Assembly: GCA_963711005.1 (NCBI GenBank)
Contig: CAVQCJ010000006.1
Location: 620,001 to 684,000, forward strand
Source of the DNA: CAVQCJ01 sp963711005
GTDB taxonomy: Bacteria; Actinomycetota; Actinomycetes; Prado026
Direction of reading: 5' to 3'
DNA: 64,000 bases
How positions within the stretch are numbered: position 1 is the first letter of the stretch; every line of letters starts with the position of its first letter. A program made the translations under genes and the position numbers. Shown piece by piece: positions 8,614-18,309 of the stretch. Under the pieces are notes generated by a model. That model was not told the origin of the DNA. It worked only from the letters and a program-made list of their open reading frames with translations, and did no database searches.

Positions 8614-9962
8614 CACGTCGTGTTCACCGCCACTGAGATGGGAGAGGTGGTCGCGAGCAGCACGCCCGTGTTGGGCCACGTGCTCGATGGCGACTTGCCG
8701 CTGATCTTGATCGTCCAGTTGCCAGCGGGCAGCGACGACTTGAGCACGCCGCTGGCGTTGGTGACCCCGAGCGTGAGCGGGTTCTCCGTCGAGGCGCACC
8801 CGGTCGTGACCAGCGGCGTGGCCGTCACCGTCGCGTTCGTCAGCGGCACGCCGGCGCCGTTCTTGACCGTGAAGGTCGCACCGGTCAGTGTCACGGTGGC
8901 GCTGCTCGACGAGCCGGCCGCCATCACCAGTGCCGGGTTCCTGGTCCCGCCGGAGGCCGCCGGGTCGTCCTGCTGGCACTGCCCGGCCCACATCGTGTAG
9001 CCGTCGGAGAAGGCCCACAGGCTGTTCACGGTGGTGGACGCCGAGCTGGTCGCCACGTTGCGGGTGCCGGTCGGCTGCAGTCCGGTGTTCGCGAACGTGA
9101 GGTACGGCAACGAGGTGGGCAGCGCGTACCCGGACTGCGTGGCCTGGGTGACGGTGAGCGTGGCGGCCTTGTCGTAGTTGATCGTCGCCTGGGCCAGCCC
9201 GCCGACCGCGATGGTCACGTTCTTGGTGGCGTTCTGGTTGCCGTAGAAGTCGACGTAGCCGGGCTGGTTGATCGCGGCGACGTACGAGCCGACCGAGCTG
9301 GTCTGGAAGACTGCGCAGCCGTCGTCGGACGTCGTGTCGGTGAGCGTGCCGGCCGGGCCGGTGAGCGTCACCGTCGCGCCCTTGACCGGTGCGTTGGTGG
9401 AGTCCAGCACCTTGATGCCGGCGTAGCCGAACGTGTTCGACTGCACGTAGTTCTTCGGCGGGGTGAGGATCGTGTTGGAGCTGACCGGCTGGGTGCTGCC
9501 CATCAGCGGCCAGGTCACCGTGACGGTCACCGACAGGCTCGGGTAGGCCACCGTGGCGCCGCCGTCGCACGGGCTCTTGCCGGTGCCGGCGACGATCCAC
9601 TCGGTGTTGCGGGTGACGGTGTACGGCACGTTGTCGATGACCAGCGGCTGGCCGGCCGTCCCGCCGGTGACCGGGTTCGGGTTCGTCGCGTCGCCGATCA
9701 GGCTCGGGCCGCTCGCGCTGCCGGTGAAGGTGTTGCGCGAGATCTCCAGCTCGCGGGCGGCCAGGTCGGAGGCGGCCACGCGGTTGCGGTCCGAACGGAC
9801 CGTCTTCATGGACATCTCGAGGGCGCCAACGGTAGCCGTGGCCACGAAGGCGAAGATCATCATCGCCCACATCAGCTCGATCATGGTCATCCCGGCGTCG
9901 TCGCAGCTACGCGCGCGCCGGGCATCGCGGTACGCCCGCAGCACAGTCCGCATGCCTCCCAT
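8613..9962 (-). CDS. PilV-like minor prepilin with repeated beta-sandwich domains
   Basis: About 449 residues from ATG 9960-9962; a GTG/TTG further up would run through a hairpin, and ATG 9951-9953 is also possible. The leader ends in DDAG and is followed by MTMIELMWAMMIFAFVATA, a prepilin helix with +5 Glu. Downstream are two stretches that look like carboxypeptidase-regulatory or Cna-B-type beta-sandwiches: VLDSTNAPVKGATVTLTGP at about 205-290 and VKNGAGVPLTNATVTATP at about 355-430. These are unusual on a minor pilin and suggest an exposed adhesive or stalk module. The gene is co-translated with the PilW-like gene. Confidence 0.72.
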   Translation of the reverse strand: MGGMRTVLRAYRDARRARSCDDAGMTMIELMWAMMIFAFVATATVGALEMSMKTVRSDRNRVAASDLAARELEISRNTFTGSASGPSLIGDATNPNPVTGGTAGQPLVIDNVPYTVTRNTEWIVAGTGKSPCDGGATVAYPSLSVTVTVTWPLMGSTQPVSSNTILTPPKNYVQSNTFGYAGIKVLDSTNAPVKGATVTLTGPAGTLTDTTSDDGCAVFQTSSVGSYVAAINQPGYVDFYGNQNATKNVTIAVGGLAQATINYDKAATLTVTQATQSGYALPTSLPYLTFANTGLQPTGTRNVATSSASTTVNSLWAFSDGYTMWAGQCQQDDPAASGGTRNPALVMAAGSSSSATVTLTGATFTVKNGAGVPLTNATVTATPLVTTGCASTENPLTLGVTNASGVLKSSLPAGNWTIKISGKSPSSTWPNTGVLLATTSPISVAVNTT

Positions 9963-9970
9963 ATCGGTGA

Positions 9971-9998
9971 CGGGGCCGGTCGACTTGAACCGGCCCCG
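9971..9998 (-). terminator. Perfect 10-bp hairpin between pilin 3 and PilV-like gene
   Basis: cggggccggt (9971-9980) pairs perfectly with accggccccg (9989-9998), with an 8-base loop, ten bases before the chosen start of the PilV-like gene. Probable attenuator between the pilin genes and the minor-pilin run. Confidence 0.55.
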
Positions 9999-10044
9999 TT
10001 CACCCCCCTTCTGTGCGAGCTGGAACAACGGCTGACGGGTGGGG

Positions 10045-10494
10045 TCAGCCTGTGCGAGCGGACCCGGCGGTCCCTGTCGTGGTCACCGGGCAGCTCGCGC
10101 TACCGACCGGCTGGATACCGCCGGCCTGACTGTCGTAGTACCAAGTGCGTGGCGAGCCGGCGCCCTTGGCGGAGAGGCAGTACGCGGTCGCCGAGTACTT
10201 GACGATCGTGACCGTGTCGTTCTTCGTCGGCAGCAGCACTTCACCGTCCGCGTCGAGGCCGGTGAAGTCGCCGTACTGCGCCGTGTTCGTGAGATAGGTC
10301 TCCTGGAACGTCGCCAGGACCCGCAGGTCCTGCTTCGATCCAGCGTCGACGGCCTTCGTCCGTTGGTTCAGGTAGACCGGGATTGCGATCGCGGCGAGGA
10401 TGCCGATGATGATGATCACGACCAACAACTCGATCAACGTGAAGCCTTCGTCCTCAGGCCGGGGCACCCATCTGGGGCGCCGTCTTCCGGCCAT
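10045..10494 (-). CDS. Type IV prepilin (third, divergent)
   Basis: 149 residues. A 17-residue charged leader ending in EDEG is followed by FTLIELLVVIIIIGILAAIA with +5 Glu, the hallmark of a processed type IV pilin, then YLNQRTKAVDAGSKQDLRV. The helix matches the two tandem pilins downstream in coordinates, but the C-terminal domain is different. Two cysteines (YCLSAKG and ASCPVT) could form the D-loop disulphide. A purine-rich AGAGAGGGGG precedes the ATG. Confidence 0.88.
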   Translation of the reverse strand: MAGRRRPRWVPRPEDEGFTLIELLVVIIIIGILAAIAIPVYLNQRTKAVDAGSKQDLRVLATFQETYLTNTAQYGDFTGLDADGEVLLPTKNDTVTIVKYSATAYCLSAKGAGSPRTWYYDSQAGGIQPVGSASCPVTTTGTAGSARTG

Positions 10495-10590
10495 GTCCAG
10501 CCCCCTCTCTGCTGGTTATCCCTGGGTTTCGGCACCCGGACCCGACCGATGAAGGCCCTTTCGGGCGAACCACTCGGCTCGCAGCGGCCC

Positions 10591-10611
10591 GGGAGCCTGC
10601 CGGCGGCTCCC
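10591..10611 (-). terminator. Secondary stem-loop after pilA copy 1
   Basis: Seven-base stem gggagcc/ggctccc (10591-10597, 10605-10611) with a 7-base loop, just beyond the larger hairpin at 10621-10653. Together they form a double terminator-like structure. Confidence 0.4.
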
Positions 10612-10620
10612 CTGCTCGTG

Positions 10621-10653
10621 CGTCTGGACCGGTCCAGCGGACCGGTCCAGACG
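10621..10653 (-). terminator. Perfect 15-bp terminator hairpin of pilA copy 1
   Basis: cgtctggaccggtcc (10621-10635) pairs perfectly with ggaccggtccagacg (10639-10653) around a 3-base loop, 23 bases past the pilin stop. One of the strongest hairpins in the window; expected to end or limit transcription from the pilin gene. Confidence 0.7.
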
Positions 10654-10676
10654 TGTCGTGAGCAGCCAGCCGGCGG

Positions 10677-11153
10677 TCAGGTCACCGCGACGTACGTGCC
10701 GGCCGCGACGCAGGTGGCACCGGCCGAGCCGACCGAGCTCGACGTCGCCGTCGGCGCGCCGGTCCGAAGGCCGCCGGCGGTGGAGTCGTACCAGAAGTAC
10801 AGCGTCGCTCCGGTGTCGGAGTTCGGGTTCTGCCCACGCAGGCAGTAGCCGTTGACGCCCATGGCGCCGGAGATGGCGTTGCCCTGCGAGAACTTCGGGG
10901 TCTGGCCGGTGACGCCGGTCGCCGGGTAGGCCTGGAAGTCGGTGAAGTACGTCTCCAGGCTCGTGGCCGCCGTGCGCAGGTCGGACTTGATCGACGCGTC
11001 CACAGCCTTCTTCCGCTGGTTCAGGAAGACGGGGATGGCGATAGCGGCGAGGATGCCGATGATGATGATGACGACCAGGAGCTCGATGAGGGTGAAGCCG
11101 CCCTCGTTCGCCTCCTGGGTCTCCCTGACGTTGGTGCGGATTCGATTGAGCAT
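10677..11153 (-). CDS. pilA: Major type IV prepilin, tandem copy 1
   Basis: 158 residues from ATG 11151-11153 with AAAGGAC upstream. A 19-residue leader ends in NEGG; processing before FTLIELLVVIIIIGILAAIA leaves a +5 Glu. The mature C-terminal part has a Cys pair (GYCLRG and ATCVAAG) enclosing a D-loop. It is about 90% identical to the neighbour at 11379-11843, with long stretches of identical DNA, so the two arose by recent tandem duplication. The terminal segment just before the last cysteine is the most variable. Confidence 0.93.
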   Translation of the reverse strand: MLNRIRTNVRETQEANEGGFTLIELLVVIIIIGILAAIAIPVFLNQRKKAVDASIKSDLRTAATSLETYFTDFQAYPATGVTGQTPKFSQGNAISGAMGVNGYCLRGQNPNSDTGATLYFWYDSTAGGLRTGAPTATSSSVGSAGATCVAAGTYVAVT

Positions 11154-11315
11154 CTCAGTGGTCCTTTCGTGATGGCTGGTCGACGCCCCCGTCGGCCGGC
11201 CGCTCACGAGTGGGATCGGGATGAGAGCTGAGTGCGATGAATGGAGGACCCGGTCCCTGTGCCCCGTGCGCGGACTCCGGCGAGCTGTTGCCATGAGTCG
11301 AGCCGGACGTGCGAC

Positions 11316-11345
11316 GGCCTGGACCAGCAGCTGCTGGCCCAGGCC
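11316..11345 (-). terminator. 30-base near-perfect inverted repeat after pilA copy 2
   Basis: ggcctgg-a-ccagcag followed directly by ctgctgg-c-ccaggcc (11316-11345): fourteen pairs with one central mismatch, 34 bases past the stop of pilA copy 2. It lies in the 225-base gap before copy 1, so each pilin gene has its own hairpin. Confidence 0.5.
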
Positions 11346-11378
11346 GTACGCACTACCTTTGAGCGAGCCTGATCAGGA

Positions 11379-11843
11379 TCAGGTGATCGCGACGTACGTG
11401 CCGGCCGCGGTGCAGGTCGCACCAGCAACCGCGGTGGAGGTCGACGTGGCCGTGGGCTGCCCGGTCTGCAGGCCGCCAGCGGTGGAGTCGTACCAGAAGT
11501 ACAGCGTCGCTCCGGTGTCGGAGTTCGGGTTCTGCCCACGCAGGCAGTAGCCGTTGACGCCCATGGCGCCGGAGATGGCGTTGCCCTGCGAGAACTTCGG
11601 CGTCTGACCGGACACGCCGGTCGCCGGGTAGGCCTGGAAGTCGGTGAAGTACGTCTCCAGGGCCGTGGCCACCGTGCGCAGGTCGGACTTGATCGACGCG
11701 TCCACAGCCTTCTTCCGCTGGTTCAGGAAGACGGGGATGGCGATAGCGGCGAGGATGCCGATGATGATGATGACGACCAGGAGCTCGATGAGGGTGAAGC
11801 CGCCCTCATTCTCTTCCTGGGCCTTGCGGATGCGTGCGAGCAT
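11379..11843 (-). CDS. pilA: Major type IV prepilin, tandem copy 2
   Basis: 154 residues from ATG 11841-11843 with GAAGGG upstream. The leader MLARIRKAQEENEGG is shorter than that of copy 1. The mature sequence begins FTLIELLVV with +5 Glu and differs from copy 1 at only about a dozen positions (for example TAVAGATCTAAG against SVGSAGATCVAAG). Blocks of roughly 120 identical bases occur in both the helix-coding and C-terminal parts, so gene conversion between the copies is plausible. Confidence 0.93.
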   Translation of the reverse strand: MLARIRKAQEENEGGFTLIELLVVIIIIGILAAIAIPVFLNQRKKAVDASIKSDLRTVATALETYFTDFQAYPATGVSGQTPKFSQGNAISGAMGVNGYCLRGQNPNSDTGATLYFWYDSTAGGLQTGQPTATSTSTAVAGATCTAAGTYVAIT

Positions 11844-12122
11844 CTGCCCTTCCCTTCCGGGATTCACGTGGTGAGCCGAACCGGCAGATCCCCCTTGGGT
11901 CCTCTCGCGAGGACCGACCGAGGCAGCTGGGCTGACCTGCACGCCCGCAGGTCCCCTGGCTTTGCGACCCCGTCTCTCGACGGGTGTGCCCTTTCTGGCC
12001 GTCAGCTCTTGACAGATGAGATTTCGGTGCCGAACGGCGTCGCCTTGAGGGCCGCGGCGCATCAGTTCGGCCGGCACCCGCAGTTCATCCGAACGGGCTC
12101 ATCCGAACGGCCCTGCGCGCAG
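11844..12122 (-). promoter_or_regulatory. Upstream region of pilA copy 2 (no gene seen)
   Basis: About 280 bases between the pilA copy 2 start and the pilC terminator, with no convincing reading frame. It probably carries the pilin promoter and a leader. A 12-base direct repeat tcatccgaacgg occurs at 12085-12096 and 12099-12110 and could be a regulator site. I cannot place -10/-35 elements confidently. Confidence 0.35.
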
Positions 12123-12157
12123 GACGACCCCCCGGCCACGAGGGCCGGGGGGTCGTC
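12123..12157 (-). terminator. Perfect 15-bp terminator of the pilB-pilT-pilC run
   Basis: gacgaccccccggcc (12123-12137) pairs perfectly with ggccggggggtcgtc (12143-12157) around a 5-base loop, 20 bases past the pilC stop. It separates the motor/platform genes from the pilin genes. Confidence 0.72.
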
Positions 12158-12176
12158 TGGCTGAGCGGTCGCCGGC

Positions 12177-13412
12177 CTACTTGATCAGGTCGAAGATCTT
12201 GAAGATCGGCATGTAGAGGGCGATGATCATCGACCCGATGATGCCGCCGAGAACGGCGATCATCAGCGGCTCGATCAGGGCGGTCAGCGACTCGGTGGTC
12301 GCCTCGACCTCCTGGTCGTAGAACTCCGCGATCTTGTGCAGCATGGCGTCCAGGGCGCCGGTGTCCTCGCCGACGGCCATCATCTGCACGACCATCGGCG
12401 GGAAGACCGGGTGGTGCGCGAGCGGGCCGGTGAGCGACTCACCGCTGCGGACGCTGTCCTGGACGTCGCGCACGGCGTCGCCGATGACGATGTTGCCGGT
12501 CGTGTCGGCGACGATGTCCAGGCTCTGCAGGATCGGGACACCGGAGGACAGCATCGTGCCGAGGTTCCGGGCGAAGCGCGCGAGCGCGATCTTCTGGAAC
12601 AGCGAGCCGAAGACCGGCGATCTTCAGCTTGAGCGGGTCGACGATCGCGCCGGACCTCTTCCTTGTGCTTGATCCGCTGCCAGACGATGACGCCGGCGAT
12701 CAGGCCGCCGATGATGAACGGGAACCCGTACTTGAGCGATCGTGGACATCATGACCAGGACCCGGGTCGGGGCCGGCAGCTCGCCGCCGAGCGTCTTGAA
12801 CATCTTCGCGAACACCGGGACGATGAACAGCAGCATGCCGACGACCGCGAGGATCGCGATGCAGAAGACGACGACCGGGTAGGTCATCGCGGACTTGACC
12901 TTGCCGCGCAGCTTGACCTCGGCCTCGTAGTTCTCCGCGATCTGCAGCATGCACCGAGTCCAGGAAGCCGCCGACCTCGCCGGCCCGGGTCATGTTGACC
13001 ATCAGCGGCGGGAAGATCTCGCGGGTGCTTGCCGAGCGCCGCGGACAGCGACTGCGCCGGTCTCGACGTCCTGCCGGACCTCGGTGAGCACCCGGGCGAG
13101 CTCCTTGTTCTCGGTCTGCTCCTCGAGGATGCGTCAGCGCGCGCAGCAGCGACAGGCCGGAGTTGATCATCGTCGCGAACTGCCGCGAGAAGATCGCCAG
13201 GTCCTTGAGCTTGACCTTCGCGCCGAACTTCGGGAGCGAGAGCTCGGTCGACATGCCGGTGCCTGCCGCTCTGGGCGATGCTGACCGGCGCGTAGCCCAT
13301 GCTCTTGAGCTTCTGGCGCGACCGCGGCCGGCGAGTCCGCGTCGATCTTGCCCGTGACGAGCTTGCCGGCGCGGTCGCGGACCGAGTACTGGTAGGTCGT
13401 CGTCGCTGCCAT
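12177..13412 (-). CDS. pilC: Type IV pilus platform protein PilC (nine frameshifts)
   Basis: Polytopic inner-membrane platform of the GspF/PilC family, on which PilB and PilT act. ATG at 13410-13412 gives MAATTTYQYSVRDRAGK, the usual N-terminus. Both GspF domains can be read piecewise (FSRQFATMINSGLSLLRAL; IFPPLMVNMTRAGEVGGFLDS; GTMLSSGVPILQSLDIV; FPPMVVQMMAVGEDTGALD) with membrane helices at ~170-190, ~220-240 and the C-terminus. The frame is broken near 12618, 12647, 12737, 12950, 13032, 13055, 13132, 13266 and 13318. Removing one base at each gives 1227 bases and 408 residues, the family length. Errors are far likelier than decay. Confidence 0.82.
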
Positions 13413-13423
13413 GGTCTCGCCTC

Positions 13424-15068
<1,645 letters not shown>

Positions 15069-15187
15069 TCCTGCCCCCTTCATTTCAGGGACGTGCGCTG
15101 ACGAAACCGCCAGGTGCCGCACGAGCGCCGACTGGTGCCGACTGACTCCTCCAGGCATCGGCGGCTGGCGCCCCGCGCTTGAGGGGC

Positions 15188-16852
15188 TCAGACGACGACG
15201 CGCAGGATCTCGTCGATCGAGGTCACGCCCTGGGTCGACCTTGACCATGCCGTCCTCGCGCAGCGTGACCATCCCCTGCTCGATCGCGACCCGGGTGATC
15301 TGCGCCGCCGAGGCGTGCTCGACCGTGAGCCGCTCGATGCTCCTCGCTCATCGGCATGACCTCGTGCAGCGCGAGCCGGCCCTTGTAGCCGGTCTTGGCG
15401 CAGCCGAGCAGCCGACCGCGCTGGAACAGCGTCGGCAGCGGCTGGCCGTCCTGCCACGGGAACCGGGCGGTGACCAGCGCCTCCGGCGTGGGCACGTACT
15501 CCTCCTTGCACTTCGTGCACAGCCGGCGGGCCAGCCGCTGGGCGAGCACGCAGTCGACCGCGGACCCGACCAGGAAGGGCTCGATGCCCATCTCGGTGAG
15601 CCGGGTGATCGCGGACGGGGCGTCGTTGGTGTGCAGGGTGGAGAGCACGAGGTGACCGGTGAGGGCCGCCTCGACCGCGATCTGCGCGGTCTCGTGGTCG
15701 CGGATCTCACCGATGAGGACGATGTCGGGGTCGGACCGCAGGATCGAGCGCAGCGCCGAGGCGAAGGTCAGGCCGGCCTTGTTGTTGACCTGCACCTGGT
15801 TGATGCCGGGCGAGCCGGTACTCGACCGGGTCCTCGACCGTGATGATGTTGACCTCGGCGCGGTTGAGGATGTTCAGCGTCGCGTACAGCGTCGTCGACT
15901 TGCCGGAACCGGTCGGGCCGGTGACCAGGATCATCCCGTACGGCTTGGTGAAGCTGCGCGAGTACCGCTCGAAGTTGCCGTCGGAGAACCCGAGGTCGGT
16001 CAGGTCCAGGCGCGCCGTGGAGTTGTCCAGGATTCGCATGACGATCTTCTCGCCCCACACCGTCGGGAGGGTGGCGACGCGGAGGTCGATCTTCTTCCCG
16101 TTGGCGTTGACCGACAGCCGGCCGTCCTGCGGGATGCGGCGCTCGGCGATGTTGATGTCCGCCATGATCTTCAGCCGGCTGATGACGCCGGACTGGATCG
16201 ACTTCGGCGAGCGCATGATCTCGTGCAGCACGCCGTCGATGCGGTACCGGACCCGCAGGTCGCGCTCGGTCGGCTCCAGGTGGATGTCGGAGGCCCGGTC
16301 CTGGATCGCCTGCGTGATCAGCGCGTTGACGTACTTGACGATCGGGGCGTCCTCGACCACCTCGCGGACCTTGGAGAGGTCCTCCTCCTCCTCGACGTCC
16401 AGGATCGCGGTGATCTCGTCGAGGTCGCTGTCGGCGCGGTAGTACTTGTCGATGGCGCGCAGCACGTCGGTGCGGGTCGCCACGCAAGGCTTGACCTCCA
16501 TCTGCGTGACGGCGCGGACGTCGTCGATCGCCAGGACGTTGGCCGGGTCGGCCATCGCCAGCAGCAGCTTGCCCTCCTCGAACCCGAACGGGAGGACGAC
16601 GTACCGCCGGGCCATCGCGCCGGACACCAGGCCCACGGCCGAGTGGTCGACGGGGAAGTCGGACAGCTCGACGAAGCGCATGCCGATCTGCTGGGCGAGC
16701 GCGGCGACCAGCTGGGCCTCGGTCAGGACGCCCTGGTCGACCAGCACGCGCCCGAGTGCCCGGCCCGCCCGCTGGTGCTCGTCGTAGGCGGCCTGCAGCT
16801 GGGCCTGGGTGACCAGGCCACCCTCGAGCAGGATGTCGCCGAGCTGCTTCAC
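15188..16852 (-). CDS. pilB: Pilus extension ATPase PilB (three frameshifts)
   Basis: GspE/PilB-type assembly ATPase. The N-terminal MshEN-like domain (~1-130) shows two LGxxLxxxG repeats (QLGDILLEGGLVTQ and ALGRVLVDQGVLTE), the arrangement that binds cyclic di-GMP in characterised homologues. The motor domain has GPTGSGKST, DPDIVLIGEIRDHET, LSTLHTND and a cysteine zinc motif (CTKCKEEY). Extra bases near 15233, 15340 and 15810; corrected length 553 residues. GTG start 16850-16852 overlaps the upstream glycan gene by four bases, coupling pilus extension to glycan genes. Confidence 0.9.
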
Positions 16853-18309
16853 GAGTGTCCCCCTCCGGACGTCGTGTGGCGGTCAGGGTTCGGTGCGCTG
16901 ATGTGGAACGGCTGCCCCCAGGCGGCGGCCCCCACGCCACCCAGCGCCGCCGCAAGGAGCAGGACGCAGACAAGGCCGGCTGCGGGTCGGACCCGCGGGC
17001 CGCGGGACGGCAGCGGCACGCCCAGCGCGATCCCGGTCACGGCGGCCGCCTGCGCCGCGAGCGCCGGGTAGCTCCAGTCCGTGTCGACGAGTGCGTGCGC
17101 GCCGAGCAGCAGCGCCACGACCACCGCGGCGCGCAGCACCAGGGCGTCCGGCCGCTCCAGGTCGAAGGTCCGGCGCAGCCGCCGCAGCAGGCCGAGCGCT
17201 GCCGCGCCGAGCAGGGCGAGCAGCGGGACGGCGAGCAGCAGACCGCCCTCGCCGAGCGCCTGCAGCGGCCCGGAGTGCGCGAGCGGGGAGACCGCCCACT
17301 GGACCGGGATGCGACCGACCGAGGTCGACGCGACCCGCCCGTAGCCGGCGCCGACGACCGGGTCGGTGCCGAAGGCGACGAGCGCCTCGCGCCAGAACTC
17401 GATCCGGTACGTGCTGTTGTTCTCGAGGGTCTCGCCGGCGGCGGCCCGCGCCGTGGTCGCCTGCAGGCGGCGAGGCGCTGGTCGAGAACAGCGGCGGACC
17501 CGGGAGCACGAACGGTCAGCGCCACGGCCACGACCGAGCAGACCAGGCCCCGGCCGATCGCCGAGCCACGGGTCGCGCGGTCCGGCGCCAGCACGACGGC
17601 CAGCACGAGCACGGCCAGCCAGCCCGAGCACGAGCAGAGCCAGCGTCGCGCGGCTGGTCGACAGCACGATGCCGGCCACGGCGAGCGGCGCGGCCACCCA
17701 GCCCGCCGAGCGCCAGGGCCTGCGGCCGGCGACGGCAAGCGCGAGCCCGAGCAGCGCGGGGGCGAGCAGCGCCGCGGCGTACTGGTTGTGCCAGTCGTAG
17801 GTGCCGACCATGGGCCGGCTCGGGTCGCCCAGCCCCCACCACGGGACCAGGGCCCACGCGAACTGCGCCACCCCGCCGGCGCACAGCACGCCGGCAACGG
17901 CGGCACGCCGGGCGGCGGTGCGTGCGTACGCCATCACCACCAGCCCGCAGACGCCGGTGAAGCCGTAGGTCCCGGCCGTGACGGCACCGGCGCGGCCGCC
18001 GCCGGTGAGGACGAGCACCGCGGCGGCGGCCATCGCCACTGCCGCGACGAGCCCCAGCACCCGGACGTCCAGCCGGCGCCACGGCCGGGTGACGACCAGC
18101 GCGGCGATCGCCGGGACGACCGCCCAGGCCAGCGCCCCCGGGTCCCGTCCGCCACCGGCCCTGGCCAGCGGGAGGACCACGACGGTCAGCAGGCCCAGGA
18201 CGACCACGTGCTCGGTGCTGGCGGCGGTCACCCATCGGCGCAGCCGAGCCCGGCCGCCCAAGGCGGTGCGGGCCGGGCCCGCGACAGGGCTTGGCTCGAC
18301 CAGAGTCAC
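16849..18309 (-). CDS. O-antigen ligase/polymerase-like membrane protein (two frameshifts)
   Basis: About 486 residues with roughly ten hydrophobic helices. The large loop contains NNSTYRIEFWREALVAF and VVGAGYGR, then HSGPLQALGEGGLL: the Arg and His positions characteristic of Wzy/WaaL/PglL-type enzymes, which transfer or polymerise lipid-linked glycans outside the membrane. One extra base near 17619 and one missing near 17470. GTG start 18307-18309 overlaps the upstream stop (GTGA), and its stop overlaps pilB (GTGA). That context makes a pilin O-oligosaccharyltransferase or an exopolysaccharide polymerase the leading options; sequence reading cannot separate them. Confidence 0.72.
   Translation of the reverse strand: MTLVEPSPVAGPARTALGGRARLRRWVTAASTEHVVVLGLLTVVVLPLARAGGGRDPGALAWAVVPAIAALVVTRPWRRLDVRVLGLVAAVAMAAAAVLVLTGGGRAGAVTAGTYGFTGVCGLVVMAYARTAARRAAVAGVLCAGGVAQFAWALVPWWGLGDPSRPMVGTYDWHNQYAAALLAPALLGLALAVAGRRPWRSAGWVAAPLAVAGIVLSTSRATLALLVLGLAGRARAGRRAGAGPRDPWLGDRPGPGLLGRGRGADRSCSRVRRCSRPAPRRLQATTARAAAGETLENNSTYRIEFWREALVAFGTDPVVGAGYGRVASTSVGRIPVQWAVSPLAHSGPLQALGEGGLLLAVPLLALLGAAALGLLRRLRRTFDLERPDALVLRAAVVVALLLGAHALVDTDWSYPALAAQAAAVTGIALGVPLPSRGPRVRPAAGLVCVLLLAAALGGVGAAAWGQPFHISAPNPDRHTTSGGGHS

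Noticed and set aside
9963..10028. An extended N-terminus for the PilV-like protein
   Set aside because: It would have to translate through a perfect 10-bp hairpin and adds a leader far longer than usual. ATG 9962 or 9953 fits a prepilin better.
12177..13412. Programmed ribosomal frameshifting in pilC
   Set aside because: Nine independent sites without slippery heptamers or a shared downstream structure do not fit a programmed mechanism.
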